A DNA stretch of 64,000 nt, taken from Patellaria atrata CBS 101060. Its lineage: Eukaryota > Ascomycota > Dothideomycetes > Patellariales > Patellariaceae. Within the stretch, counting starts at the first letter, position 1; the number at the start of each line of letters is the position of its first letter. Below, in pieces: positions 24,220-33,719 of the stretch. Both the position numbers and the translations under genes were made by a program. The stretch is from positions 1,091,550-1,155,549 of the forward strand of contig MU006094.1 in the NCBI GenBank assembly GCA_010093705.1. The letters run 5' to 3'. Under the pieces are notes generated by a model, which saw nothing but the letters and a program-made list of their open reading frames with translations, ran no database searches and had not been told where the DNA came from.

Positions 24220-26726
24220 ATGCCTGCACTCCCAGAGTTACTCGCCGAACGGGCAGGCATTGCACTTGAGAGTTTGGAATCAGCAGTTTCAATAGCAGAA
24301 AGAGAAGTTACCGGAGCATTGGTGACTCTAATCAAAAGAGTCAACATTCCATTCAACGACACCAGTCCTGCTGGACTAATCGAGGCGAATACGAGAGATC
24401 CTTTCAGAAAGAGTGGGAAATATGCATTGGGTTGGGTGTACTTTTGTATCATCCTTTTGGTTATTGCGTCTTTGCTGCGTTTCTACCATCTTTTCACGGA
24501 TAAGATCCGCACAGCTCTTTATCAAGAAGAGGTAGCCAAATCCTCAACCACCTCATCCCCTGACACTGATTACGAGTTGTCAGTCCTTGATACTGACAAG
24601 TCAACCAATAAGTTCTTCCCAAGGACAGGACAATTACCTGCTCCTCCTAAAGCACAGTCTTCAGTCTCATCGCTTGGGCCTTTAAACAACCTCATAGCGC
24701 TGTTCAGATTCGTATTCTATCACCCGATCCCAATCATTCGATTGAAGAAAGGATGGAGGCCGATTGTCCTCCCCTCCTTAGGAGTTACAATCATCGTTGT
24801 GGCGGCCTTGATTTTCGTCACCCTGTATACTTTCCTCCCTCAACCTCTATACTGGCAAAGTATGGAATTCGGTTCGCCTCCACTTGCGGTCCGTTCCGGC
24901 ATGCTTGCAGTATCTATGGTACCTTGGATCGTTGGATTGAGCATGAAAGCGAATCTCATCTCCTTCATGACCGGAATCGGACATGAAAGACTCAACGTAC
25001 TACACCGATGGGGTGGCTACTTGTGTCTGTTCTTAAGTCTTATCCATACGATCCCTTATTACATCACCCCAGCTTCTGATGAGGAAGGCCTCCGAATCTT
25101 CAAATCTTACTTTCCGAATAGCAACATTTACATATACGGTTCCGGTACGTAAGCCTCTTTCAAACGATACAATGTTCTAACTTGAATGCAGGTATCGCTG
25201 CACTTGTTCCCCTGCTCTTCCTTTGCGTGCATTCCCTGCCGCAATTTCGGAGACGAATGTACGAGTTGTTCGTTGCTCTACATGTACCAGTTGCAATGGT
25301 ATTCCTCGGAATGCTATTTTGGCACTGCCGGAATTATCTTACATCTTACCACTATCTCTTCTCAACTCTGGCCATCTGGGTGTTGTCTTACATTATGAGA
25401 CTTTTCTACCTGAACTGGTCCAATCCGTGGCGGATGTCCTGGCTTATCGGTGATGAAGCGTCCGTCACGCTCATGCCAGAGAACGCCATCAAGGTGACGA
25501 TACCGACACAAGTACGATGGAGACCCGGTCAATACGTCTACCTTCGGATGCCGGGAATCTCAGTATTCGAAAATCATCCCTTCACTATTGCCTCCCTTTG
25601 TAGCGAAGACTTCCCATCCGAGTATGGTGAAGGTTACAGGGATATGGTTCTGGTATTCCGTCCTTTCGGTGGTTTTACCAGGAAGGTTCTTGAAAGCGCT
25701 TATGAACATGGTCCTTGGCATACCTACCGTGCTTTTATCGACGGTCCATATGGTGGTATGCAAAGACGCATTGAAGCCTTTGATCATGTTGTCCTTATTG
25801 CTGGCGGTAGCGGTATCACTGCAATCGTTAGTCAATTGCTTGATCTGATCAAGCGGATGCGTGACGGAAAAGCAGTCACAAAGAGTATTCAGGTACTATG
25901 GGCTTTAAAGCGACCTGAAACCATGGAGTGGTTTAAGGAAGAGCTCAGAATCTGTCGGGAATATGCACCACCGGACTCCGTTCAATGTCAGTTCTATATT
26001 ACCGCTGCTAAACGTCAGGCAAACACTGGTCACCTGGTGAGCGCACAAACACCGACTCGACCAGTCAGCATGTTCTTCCACGATAAGGTCAACGATGCAT
26101 TCCAGGATATTGCCGATAAGAGATTTTCTGGATTGTCAACTAAGAGACATTCTGCCCTTATCAGAGATGAGGCACGAGGTGACCCAGAACGAGAGAAAGA
26201 GTTGCGCCGAGAGAATGAGGATGCAATCACTGCTCTTCCCCAAGCTCATGTTGTGACTCGTAGTGCATCCCGAGGACATCTTGCACCACCTCACATTGTT
26301 CAACCTACACCAATCAGATCGCTAGCAGAGAAGCGACGATCCAGAAATCTAAGTCTCGACATCAATGCCGCCGTAGATGCAGGATCTGCTGCGCTTGATT
26401 CTCAAGCACAAAATAACTCCAAATCATTCGATTTTGGTTTCCCTTCAACTCCAACCGAATTCCAAAAGAACTTGATGAGGTTCGCTTTCTTACCCGCTGC
26501 TGTCAAAAAGAAGGACGGTTGGAGTACAGAATACGGACGTCCCGATATTCCTTTCACCCTCAAGCAATTCAGCAAGGACTTCGGGCGCCGAACGTGCGTG
26601 TTCGTTTGCGGTCCTCCAAGCATGAGAATAGACGTTAGCAACACAGTCGCAGAACTACAACGTGACGTATGGAGTGATCCCGAGAAAGACGAAATCTTCC
26701 TCCACGCGGAGAATTACGCCATATAA
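24220..26726 (+). CDS. Ferric reductase-type transmembrane oxidoreductase (FRE/NOX superfamily)
   Basis: Two exons, 24220-25144 and 25192-26726, give 819 residues. After a short N-terminal part and a first membrane helix (YFCIILLVIASLLRF) comes a linker, then the ferric reductase membrane domain. Likely haem ligands are the histidines in LHRWGGYL and SLIHTIPYY and, across the intron, those in LHVPVAMV and FWHCRNYL. The flavin-binding part carries WRPGQYVYLRMP and HPFTIAS, and the NAD(P)H-binding part has VLIAGGSGIT and the terminal CGPPSMR. The enzyme should pass electrons from cytosolic NADPH via FAD and haem across the membrane to ferric iron or a similar acceptor. About 150 residues rich in charge and Ser are inserted between the two NADPH-binding segments (about residues 570-720). 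The presence of only two clear membrane His pairs and no EF-hands argues for a metalloreductase rather than a regulated NADPH oxidase. Confidence 0.93.
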
Positions 26727-27434
26727 GGCAATCTAATCCCTTTCCTTACCTGTCATCAACAAACCATATCATGAGAGCCCACGGTGTCTTCATGATTCGA
26801 CGAGTCTTGTTTATATATACCCTCATGGTTCTCGTCTCTCACATCTCTTTGTATCTTTTTGTACCTGCATCATATTTATACCCTTTGATATTAGGCCGAG
26901 AGCCGTTGATCATTAGCGATGGCGTCTGGTCTTTTTGTATGTATGTATTTACCCTTTCCACCGGGGTTTACTTAGGTGCGGGTTGCTGAGAACCAGATCT
27001 CTTCCATTCTGCATGTATACCATCAAAATCAAAATCAAAGTTAAATGTATTCAAGTGTCCCACCGTGATCATTCAAGTGAGGTGATATCTGAGCAAAGGT
27101 TTCGTGAAATGACGTTTTTGGGACGGCAGATGTGTTTTGCGGAGAGCTGCACATGAAGTTCTCGCGAAATTTTTGAACATCAAGCTCCAACAACCAAAGC
27201 ACAAAACCAATATGTTCTCCCAACGCCAACAACCATCTACAAACTCCGATCGCACCGTAATCGATTGAAAATGATGCAACTGTTCAATTGATGCCCTAAA
27301 CACCTCGTTCCGCTCCCAGAAGCCCCCCACTTCAATCTCCTCGCATCACCATTGAAGTAACAAACCGCAAGCACCTCGCCCTCACCTCACTCAACTCACC
27401 ACACAATCCGTAAACCTTACAGGCACCACCAAAC
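26727..27434. other. Intergenic stretch upstream of RRP43
   Basis: The left part is the AT-rich 3' flank of the reductase gene. The last 100 bases before 27435 are C-rich and are the likely RRP43 promoter and leader. No further gene is supported. Confidence 0.4.
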
Positions 27435-28457
27435 ATGGCCACGACATCCAAATCCCAAACGCAACCCACGCTCACCTTCCCCCGCCCCATCTTCGCCGCC
27501 CTCCAGCCCCACGCCTTCCTCCACGCGCACCTCTCCAAACCGGCACCCGCGCGCCCCTCCGGCCGCAGCCCGCAGGACTTCCGCCCTCCCGTGGTGAATA
27601 CGGGAGGCCTGACGCACTGCCATGGCAGCGCCGTCGTGCGGTGTGGGGATAGTGCCGTTGTAGTGGGGGTGAGGGGTGAGGTTTTAATGGCGGGGGATGT
27701 TGCTGGGGGTGTTAGGGAGGTCGGGTTGAAGGGGTACGACGGCAGGATAGATAGTAAAGATGGGGATGGGGATGGTGATGAAGTAAAAGAAATAGAAGAC
27801 CTGCGCCTCCTCGTCCCGAACATCGAACTCGCAACCGGCAGCACGCCCACCAACCTCCCCGGCAACCCCCCCAGCGCCCTCGCGCAGAATCTAGCAGCCC
27901 GATTATTGCGACTCCTCCTCACGACGCGCCTAATCCGTCTCACCGACTTGCGCATCCTCTACCCCCGCCCCCCTGACGAGGAAGGAGGAGAACACACGAT
28001 GGAGGTCGTCGCGTATTGGACCCTCTACATCGACGTCCTCGTCATCTCCCTCGACGGCAACGCTTTCGACGCAGCTTGGCTCGCCCTCCTCGCAGCTCTT
28101 AAATATACGGCGCTCCCGCGTGCGTACTGGGAGCCGGACTTCAAAACGGTTCTCTGCGATGATGATAGGAATGCGGATAGGAAACTTAGGCTTAGGGGTT
28201 TTCCGGTCCCGGCGTCTTTTGCGGTGTTTGAGGGCCGAGAGGGAGAAGGCGTGTGGGTCCTTGCGGATCCGGATGCGGGCGAGGAAGGCCTTTGTAGGGA
28301 GCTTGTTACAGTTGTTGTGGATTTGGATGACGGAAGGACAGTGGTGAGGAGGGTCGAGAAGAGGGGGGGTGGGATTGTTGGGAGAGGGGAGATGAGGGAG
28401 TTGGTTAGTTTGGCGGAGGGGAGGTGGAGGGGCTTTAGGGAGGTGGTTGGGGGGTAG
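27435..28457 (+). CDS. RRP43: Exosome core subunit Rrp43 (RNase PH-fold, EXOSC8 homologue)
   Basis: A single-exon gene of 340 residues. The N-terminal part FPRPIFAALQPHAFLHAHL leads into the family signature RPSGRSPQDFRPPVVNTGG (about residues 40-58), then GSAVVRCGDSAVVVGVRGEV, the pattern of the first RNase PH domain. A Gly/Asp-rich insertion (about residues 95-115) is followed by LVPNIEL, and the C-terminal half has WTLYIDVLVISLDGNAFDAA and ALKYTALP, the second strand-helix set seen in Rrp43/Rrp42/Rrp45. Rrp43 is one of six ring proteins of the nine-subunit RNA exosome core in nucleus and cytoplasm, and is catalytically inactive in eukaryotes. The choice of Rrp43 over Rrp42 or Rrp45 rests on the RPSGRSPQDFR form and is likely but not proven. 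Codon use swings between C-rich and G-rich blocks along the gene. Confidence 0.88.
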   Translation: MATTSKSQTQPTLTFPRPIFAALQPHAFLHAHLSKPAPARPSGRSPQDFRPPVVNTGGLTHCHGSAVVRCGDSAVVVGVRGEVLMAGDVAGGVREVGLKGYDGRIDSKDGDGDGDEVKEIEDLRLLVPNIELATGSTPTNLPGNPPSALAQNLAARLLRLLLTTRLIRLTDLRILYPRPPDEEGGEHTMEVVAYWTLYIDVLVISLDGNAFDAAWLALLAALKYTALPRAYWEPDFKTVLCDDDRNADRKLRLRGFPVPASFAVFEGREGEGVWVLADPDAGEEGLCRELVTVVVDLDDGRTVVRRVEKRGGGIVGRGEMRELVSLAEGRWRGFREVVGG

Positions 28458-29830
28458 GGGATCTTCTGAGTTGGGTTCCATGGTGTGCTCTGAGACGTGA
28501 ATGTGTTCCTCTATATGGGGCATAATTCGGACCTGGACGGAGATACGACGGCTTGGAAATGTGGAATCGGAATTAGGATTTCGTGGTCCGCCATTCACTT
28601 TCAGCTGCTCTCCGTCATGCCAGCAGCTTATTGTAGATTACACCTTCTCAAACCTCTTTGATTCCCGAGGTACATGAGGAAGGGAGCGTATGATGTAGCT
28701 ACAAACAGCAGTCGAGCCGTCTATACCTCCTCCCTTCTCCAATCTCCGTCACAAACTTTTAGTATTCGATCCTATAGGATTGCTATACTGTACGACACAT
28801 TTAGACCTCCCCCAGCTCAGTGTCGAGTCCGTTCCAATTTACTGCAAAAGCACGACCCTTATACCCGTTCTACACACCTATCCAACCCTATAACCCGCAT
28901 ACTTGTCAACAAGCTACCCCACTCATCTACCCTACCCTCCCCATCTACTTATCTACCCTCTAGCCCTATCCCCCCTTGAACCCCTTTACCCCCTTCCCAG
29001 TCTCGTACCTACCCGACAACCCCAACATACTCCATCGCCTATAGATACAAACGTACTAACCCCATGATATAACCCATATCTCCCCTTAACTACTTGAGTT
29101 ACCCTTACACGGAATATAGTAGAGGTCAGTTGTTAGACATCGGTTCTCAGACCGCCCTGATCACTTTAAGAGTGTCATAGAATTTGGATATTTCACCACT
29201 AGATTACGTTCAGAAGGATGTTTGGAAGATGGTTTGGGTATAGTGTGTGTATGAAGACTGAATTTACTAGTATCTATAGCGGTATATGTTTATGCGTATG
29301 GTGGATGTAATGAGAATACCTAACTCGGAGTGGAGGATGGGTTTGAAAGGGAGTGTGATTGGAGTGGGCGGTGACTGGAGTAGATCAGCGAGTAGAAGGA
29401 AGCTGGGGGTCGGTTCGGGGGCTGGAGGGTGGATTTTGTGTTAGAGCTGTGTGAGTGGGTTGGCCTTCACTAGGGTTGTTATGCGGATTATCTATGGTGG
29501 GAAGAGAAATTTGGGCTAAAGTGTGGGGATGGTGATGGACGGGGAGATTGTGCGTAATGGGTACTGTGTATAGGATAATTATAGCATACTGGATTCTGGA
29601 AGTTGTAGGACTATTGATTTTCGCAGACAGTGAAAGGAGAGTTTGTATTGAGAAAGTGAGTGTATCTGAATTTATGAAAAGTGGGATATAGATTTTACAG
29701 CCTGATTAGACTATTTTCATGACTGGGACTTCCAGTATGTATAGTGAAACCCAGAGCTGTATAATAAAACCTAAAACACCGGTTCCGAGCAGATTCATAA
29801 ATTTATGATAGAATAACATCACCACCATGC
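28458..29830. other. Gene-free stretch with a C-rich then G-rich arm
   Basis: The + strand is C-rich at about 28790-29060 and G-rich at about 29310-29560. Neither arm contains a convincing protein; the open frame 28674-28979 is mostly simple Ser/Pro/Thr. A non-coding transcript is possible but not shown. Confidence 0.35.
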
Positions 29831-30543
29831 CTACTTGGCCCACGGTCCCCATCCCATCATTGACAATAAAATAAGCCAAACTATTACTACGACCACGACC
29901 CTCGTAGCTGCCGCAACTATACTAACGCCATAGCCTCCCATACCCGCACTCTGCAGAATAGCAAAGATCCCGCGCGCCGTCGTTGAGGGTATCTGAACGA
30001 AGCTGGCGACCGAAACTGCAAAAGCCACGGTCAGTACCGATACGGTCAGTGTATTAGGACAAACTTACAGGCACGGATACCCCAGAATGTAAAGCCCAGT
30101 ATTCTGAGAAGAGGAACGTATATTAATTGTGGGGCACGTAGGAGAATCATGAACGTGGCAGGTAGGATTATCAGGCAGCCTGTTAGGAAGAGATGTTCGT
30201 GAATCCATCCTTTAATCGGCTCGGCAACCTCGTGCCAACGGATTGCACTGATGGTGTCGATAGTCTCAGTGATTTTAGCGGCGTGTGTACTGTTAATTAG
30301 TTTGCTGTATGCTTCCTTTAAGGGCTCCTCGATGTTTTCTGTAGACGCTGCGGCGAGCTTCTCCCTATTTTCAGATATGAAAGACTTGAAATTCTCTTGT
30401 AAATGCTCGGGGACCTTGGCTTCGTTGATGAATTTGGCATACGCCGCTTTCAAGGGCCCGTGGATGTTTTCTGATGACACTGCAGCGAGTTTCTCGCCAT
30501 TTTCAACAATAAAGGATTTGATATTCTCCATTGCAGGCGCCAT
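29831..30543 (-). CDS. IFI6/ISG12-like small hydrophobic membrane protein, copy A
   Basis: Two exons on the minus strand, 30069-30543 and 29831-30015, give 219 residues. The C-terminal third is the Ifi6-16/ISG12 signature: a hydrophobic segment (HLFLTGCLIILPATFMILL), then LRILGFTFWGIRA, then SVASFVQ...ARGIFAILQSAGMGGYG and a last hydrophobic segment ending WLILLSMMGWGPWAK. In animals these are small mitochondrial or ER membrane proteins, mostly interferon-induced; the function in fungi is unknown. The N-terminal half is charged and consists of two related about 38-residue repeats: ENIKSFIVENGEKLAAVSSE and ENFKSFISENREKLAAASTE, each followed by a PLK-A-Y-K-IN segment. It lies 425 bases downstream of copy B in the same orientation, which points to tandem duplication. 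The intron position in the GIRA codon region is shared with copy B. Confidence 0.85.
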
Positions 30544-30968
30544 TGACCTATGATTTTGAAGGGATGTTTCTGGTCTTTTGATTGATGTTCCTGAGATTTA
30601 CATAATTTCTGATTGTTGAGAAGGTCCAAGTCGACGTTAGCAGGTGTTTGCCAGCTCATGCTGTGCGACCTTGCCAAGACAAAAGCACAAGGTAAGAGAT
30701 TGATATAGGGAAGAAAACAGAGAATTGGATGAATGAAAGGAAATACTCATAGAGGAAAAGTCGTCATCACACATGGAGGCATTAGAAAAGCTGTTCAGGA
30801 CTAGGTTATAATTTGTTATAGAGACCACTTATTGAGTTCCGTTCGTGACACCACTACTATAGTTCTGAAGGATACTGATATCTCGCAGATATCAACTCAT
30901 GAAGCATTTTATCGAAGGGAATAGTTGTAATGATCAACCCTCCCCAAATTCCTAGCAAGGACAGCTTA
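30544..30968. promoter_or_regulatory. Spacer between the two IFI6-like genes
   Basis: This stretch carries the promoter of copy A and the 3' flank of copy B. It is AT-rich and no motif stands out. Confidence 0.35.
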
Positions 30969-31443
30969 TCAGCGTCCAAACCATGCAACAATGACACCCA
31001 CAGCTCCAGCTGCGACTGTTCCAACCGTGTTTACACTAGCCGCACCATAACCGCCCATCGCCGCACTTTGGAGAATCGCAAAGAGTCCGCGTGCTGGGGT
31101 TGAAGCTGTTTGAGCGACGCTTGCTATCGAAGCTGCATAGTGATTGTTAATACTTTATCAAACGCTGGTAATATAGAAAGCAAGTCTTACCAGCTCGTAT
31201 ACCCATTGCACCAAAGCCAAAGAGGGAAAGTAAAGGTCCAATGAATAAGCCTGGAATGAAGAATAAGATCCCATTCACGATATGGAATATTGTTTTGAAA
31301 GGATTGTCTCTGGCATAGGATAGAATTTGTCCAACGAAATCGCCAAATTCCTGGTGTAAGACATGGATTATAATATTGGAGGCATTTGCAAAGTTTAATG
31401 GAACAGCAGGCGTTGCCATGGTCTGCCAGATAATGAAAGACAA
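30969..31443 (-). CDS. IFI6/ISG12-like small hydrophobic membrane protein, copy B
   Basis: Two exons on the minus strand, 31191-31443 and 30969-31132, give 138 residues from the first methionine or 130 from the methionine at 31419 (MATPAVPLN). After a short N-terminal helix come hydrophobic segments (GILFFIPGLFIGPLLSLFGF), then GAMGIRA, then SIASVAQTASTPARGLFAIL, QSAAMGGYGAASVNTVGTVA and a final hydrophobic tail ending VAWFGR. This is the Ifi6-16/ISG12 pattern and its second half lines up closely with copy A. Copy B lacks the two charged N-terminal repeats of copy A and is nearer to the usual family length. The shared intron position and the same orientation support a common origin. The cellular role in fungi is unknown; membrane, probably mitochondrial, localisation is inferred from animal relatives. 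Confidence 0.85.
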
Positions 31444-31838
31444 TAGATGGTGGTTGACAAAATTGTGGGGAGAGATTTTGTCGATAGATGTAGAAGACAG
31501 TGCGTAGGATGAGAAAGAAAGTATTTATTCTAGAAATATTTTGCGAAAAATATACATGTGAGACTTACTGTCACTATCCGTCATGGGACCACATGATACG
31601 CATAACAACATGCAAGAGTCGCCTGGATGACTTGACACCCTTCTATGAATAGAAGGATTACCCGACTTAGGTGAAGGTACAGCTGGCTTCTCGATGATAG
31701 GGCAAGCTGAATTAAACACGGCGATACTAGGAGCTGTTCTAGAAAAGAGGAATGTGAAGAAATGTAGAAGTGTTAGGAAGGTAGATGTAATTGTCACGGG
31801 TTAGACCCGATAGGTATAGGTACCTTAACTTAGACACA
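31444..31838. other. Stretch between the IFI6-like pair and the first transposon
   Basis: On the minus strand 31525-31797 is a 90-codon frame starting with a hydrophobic, signal-peptide-like stretch (TFLTLLHFFTFLFS) followed by a Cys-containing part. No family was recognised and it may be chance. A small palindrome, CGGGTTAGACCCG, lies at about 31798-31810. Confidence 0.25.
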
Positions 31839-31863
31839 GGGGGTGCAGGAATTCGTTGCGCAC
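31839..31863 (+). repeat. Left terminal inverted repeat of the first transposon
   Basis: Twenty-five bases identical to the reverse complement of 33233-33257. Confidence 0.92.
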
Positions 31864-31924
31864 GGATCTCAACACCAAAACACACCTTCAATTCCTGGTA
31901 AACAATCAACTTCAAACAGCCAAA

Positions 31925-33183
31925 ATGGCACCACCACATACACCTACCAAGCTAAAAAAGGTAGTACGCGATACGCCGCGTCGCATACGTTTCTTTGATA
32001 CCTATGATGCCCATAAGAACGAGCTATCATTGCGTAAAATCTGTCGAAAACGTGGTGTTCGCCTACCAGAATCAACAGCGCGTTTCTGGCTCAAACAACG
32101 TGAGCAACAAGGCTCGCAAGCACTGCGTAGAACACGGAGCCAGAGTTCAAAACTGGGCCGTCCAAATACGTACGATTAGAACGAGCTGAAGCCTTTATTC
32201 AATCCTTCATATCCTCTACATGACGCGTCCTATAATGCTGTTGTGTGCGAAGCACACCTAGGAATCAAACTACGTACGTTGAAGGGCAATACGAAGCGTT
32301 ATTTTGGTGGCCAACGCTATAAGAAACGGCGTACCAAAACCATTTCTAAACGGAACCGCGATAAGCGTGTTTTGTACGGCCAAACACACCAAAATAAGAC
32401 AATTACTGGCCTTTGGCAGTACGTCTACTTCACTGATGAAGCACATTTCAAATCCAAAGACCTAGGGAATAAGAGGGAGTATGAATTCAGCATTCCAGGC
32501 CACACACCTGTTGGTTTAGAGCATACCGACGAAAACACGCTTAATGTTACGCTGCATGTGGCCGCGGGAATCACGTACAACCATAGAGGTGTTATTACAT
32601 TCTACAACGATCCAAAGAGCCCAGAAATCAATCAAAAGGTTGTTCCAAGGCCCCCTAAGCGTACCAAGTATGATAACGATCAAACATATAATAAACGGCT
32701 TGCTGATTGGCACGCGGAACACACACATCCAATAGATCCTCAAGCAGATATTCCACCTAAGGGGAACGCAATGACGCAGCGATTTTATGCCAAAGAGGTC
32801 CTACCATTGCATCTTGAATATCTGCGTTGGCTTGAGGCCAAATACCAGCGTAAATTCTACTTCCAAGAAGATAACGATCCCTCGCATGGTACTAGGTCAA
32901 CAAACAACGCGTGCTATAAGGCAAAACTAGCTTCAGGTGTCCAATTGCTGGATCATCCTGCGCAATCACCTTATTTAAATCCTATAGAGGGTATTTGGAA
33001 TATAATAAAACAGCGATTGCGTGGTAGTAAGTAGAAAACAGTAGATGAATTCAAGCAAGCAATTCTGGCAGAATGGCGTAAAGTAACAATTACACAATTC
33101 GCCACCACATCAGGGAGATGCCTAGGCGCTGTAAGGATGTAATAGATGCAAACGGGGATCGAATCAAGTCAGAATTGTGGTAA
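31925..33183 (+). pseudogene. Broken Tc1/mariner-type transposase
   Basis: Reading from the ATG at 31925, the N-terminus (MAPPHTPTKLKKVVRDTPRR) leads to a helix-turn-helix-like part (LSLRKICRKRGVRLPESTAR), then the DDE domain: FTDEAHF with the first Asp, FQEDNDPSHG with the second, and PYLNPIEGIWNIIKQRL with the Glu, about 38 residues after the second Asp. The C-terminus RRCKDVIDANGDRIKSELW before TAA at 33181 is typical of the family. Two in-frame TAG stops (32177-32179 and 33032-33034) and one frame change near 33100 break it. Both TAGs could come from CAG or TGG by C-to-T change in a CpA context, the direction expected of repeat-induced point mutation. This copy cannot make an intact transposase, but its inverted repeats could still be recognised by one made elsewhere. 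Confidence 0.88.
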
Positions 33184-33232
33184 TAAACGTGTTTTTGGTG
33201 ATATTTGATTGTGTTGAATTTTGACGTTGAGC

Positions 33233-33257
33233 GTGCGCAACGAATTCCTGCACCCCC
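33233..33257 (-). repeat. Right terminal inverted repeat of the first transposon
   Basis: Twenty-five bases, the exact reverse complement of 31839-31863. Confidence 0.92.
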
Positions 33258-33603
33258 GTAAGATGATCTAGCGGCTTAGTCATACTGTACTTTAGTAGAA
33301 CAGCATATGCTGTCTGAACACTTTCTTTTCTTAAGTTTAAGCTTCATGTACATGTAGCAATATACCTTTCAGCTTCCATCTGAGGTTGTGCCTTGACAGT
33401 AATGATCGGTGATGTTAGTAATATGCACTACGACGGATATAAGATGAAAAGGAGGATATACTGGCCATAAGGTATCCAGAGTTCTTTTGGATACCTACGT
33501 AAGTGATACCGTGCTGTTTAAATTATAGATACTGTTGTAGCACTTTGATAGAGTCTGTCATGACCATATTGTTGACATCGTCCGTAGGGTACTGTGACTT
33601 TCG
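33258..33603. other. Spacer between the two transposons
   Basis: AT-rich host-like DNA of about 345 bases with no gene or repeat that I can see. Confidence 0.35.
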
Positions 33604-33658
33604 ATGTTTCTTGATGTAGCTTTACAACTAGATTACTGTTGAAGCTGAATATTATATC
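33604..33658 (+). repeat. Left terminal inverted repeat of the two-gene transposon
   Basis: Fifty-five bases matching the reverse complement of 36301-36355 at about 51 positions. Three of the four differences are transitions. Confidence 0.88.
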
Positions 33659-33719
33659 TTTTTGAAGCCCTGAATAAACGTTATCTCGTGTACCATTCAG
33701 ATTCTCTGTTATTATAGAA

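Larger units (their letters stand above)
31839..33257 (+). mobile_element. Tc1/mariner-superfamily DNA transposon with perfect 25-bp inverted repeats
   Basis: The element is 1,419 bases long. Its ends, 31839-31863 and 33233-33257, are perfect 25-base inverted repeats starting GGGGGTGCAGGAATTCG. It holds one broken transposase gene on the + strand. The expected TA duplication is not clear: the left flank ends in ACACA and the right flank starts GTAAG, so the outermost bases may have changed or the true ends lie a few bases further out. Perfect repeats together with only a few coding lesions suggest a fairly recent insertion. It lies between the IFI6-like pair and a second DNA transposon. Confidence 0.9.

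Noticed and set aside
27332-28598. Minus-strand frames of 207 and 222 codons across RRP43
   Set aside because: Long opposite-strand frames are expected where the coding strand is strongly skewed to C or G. The + strand frame carries the exosome subunit signature.
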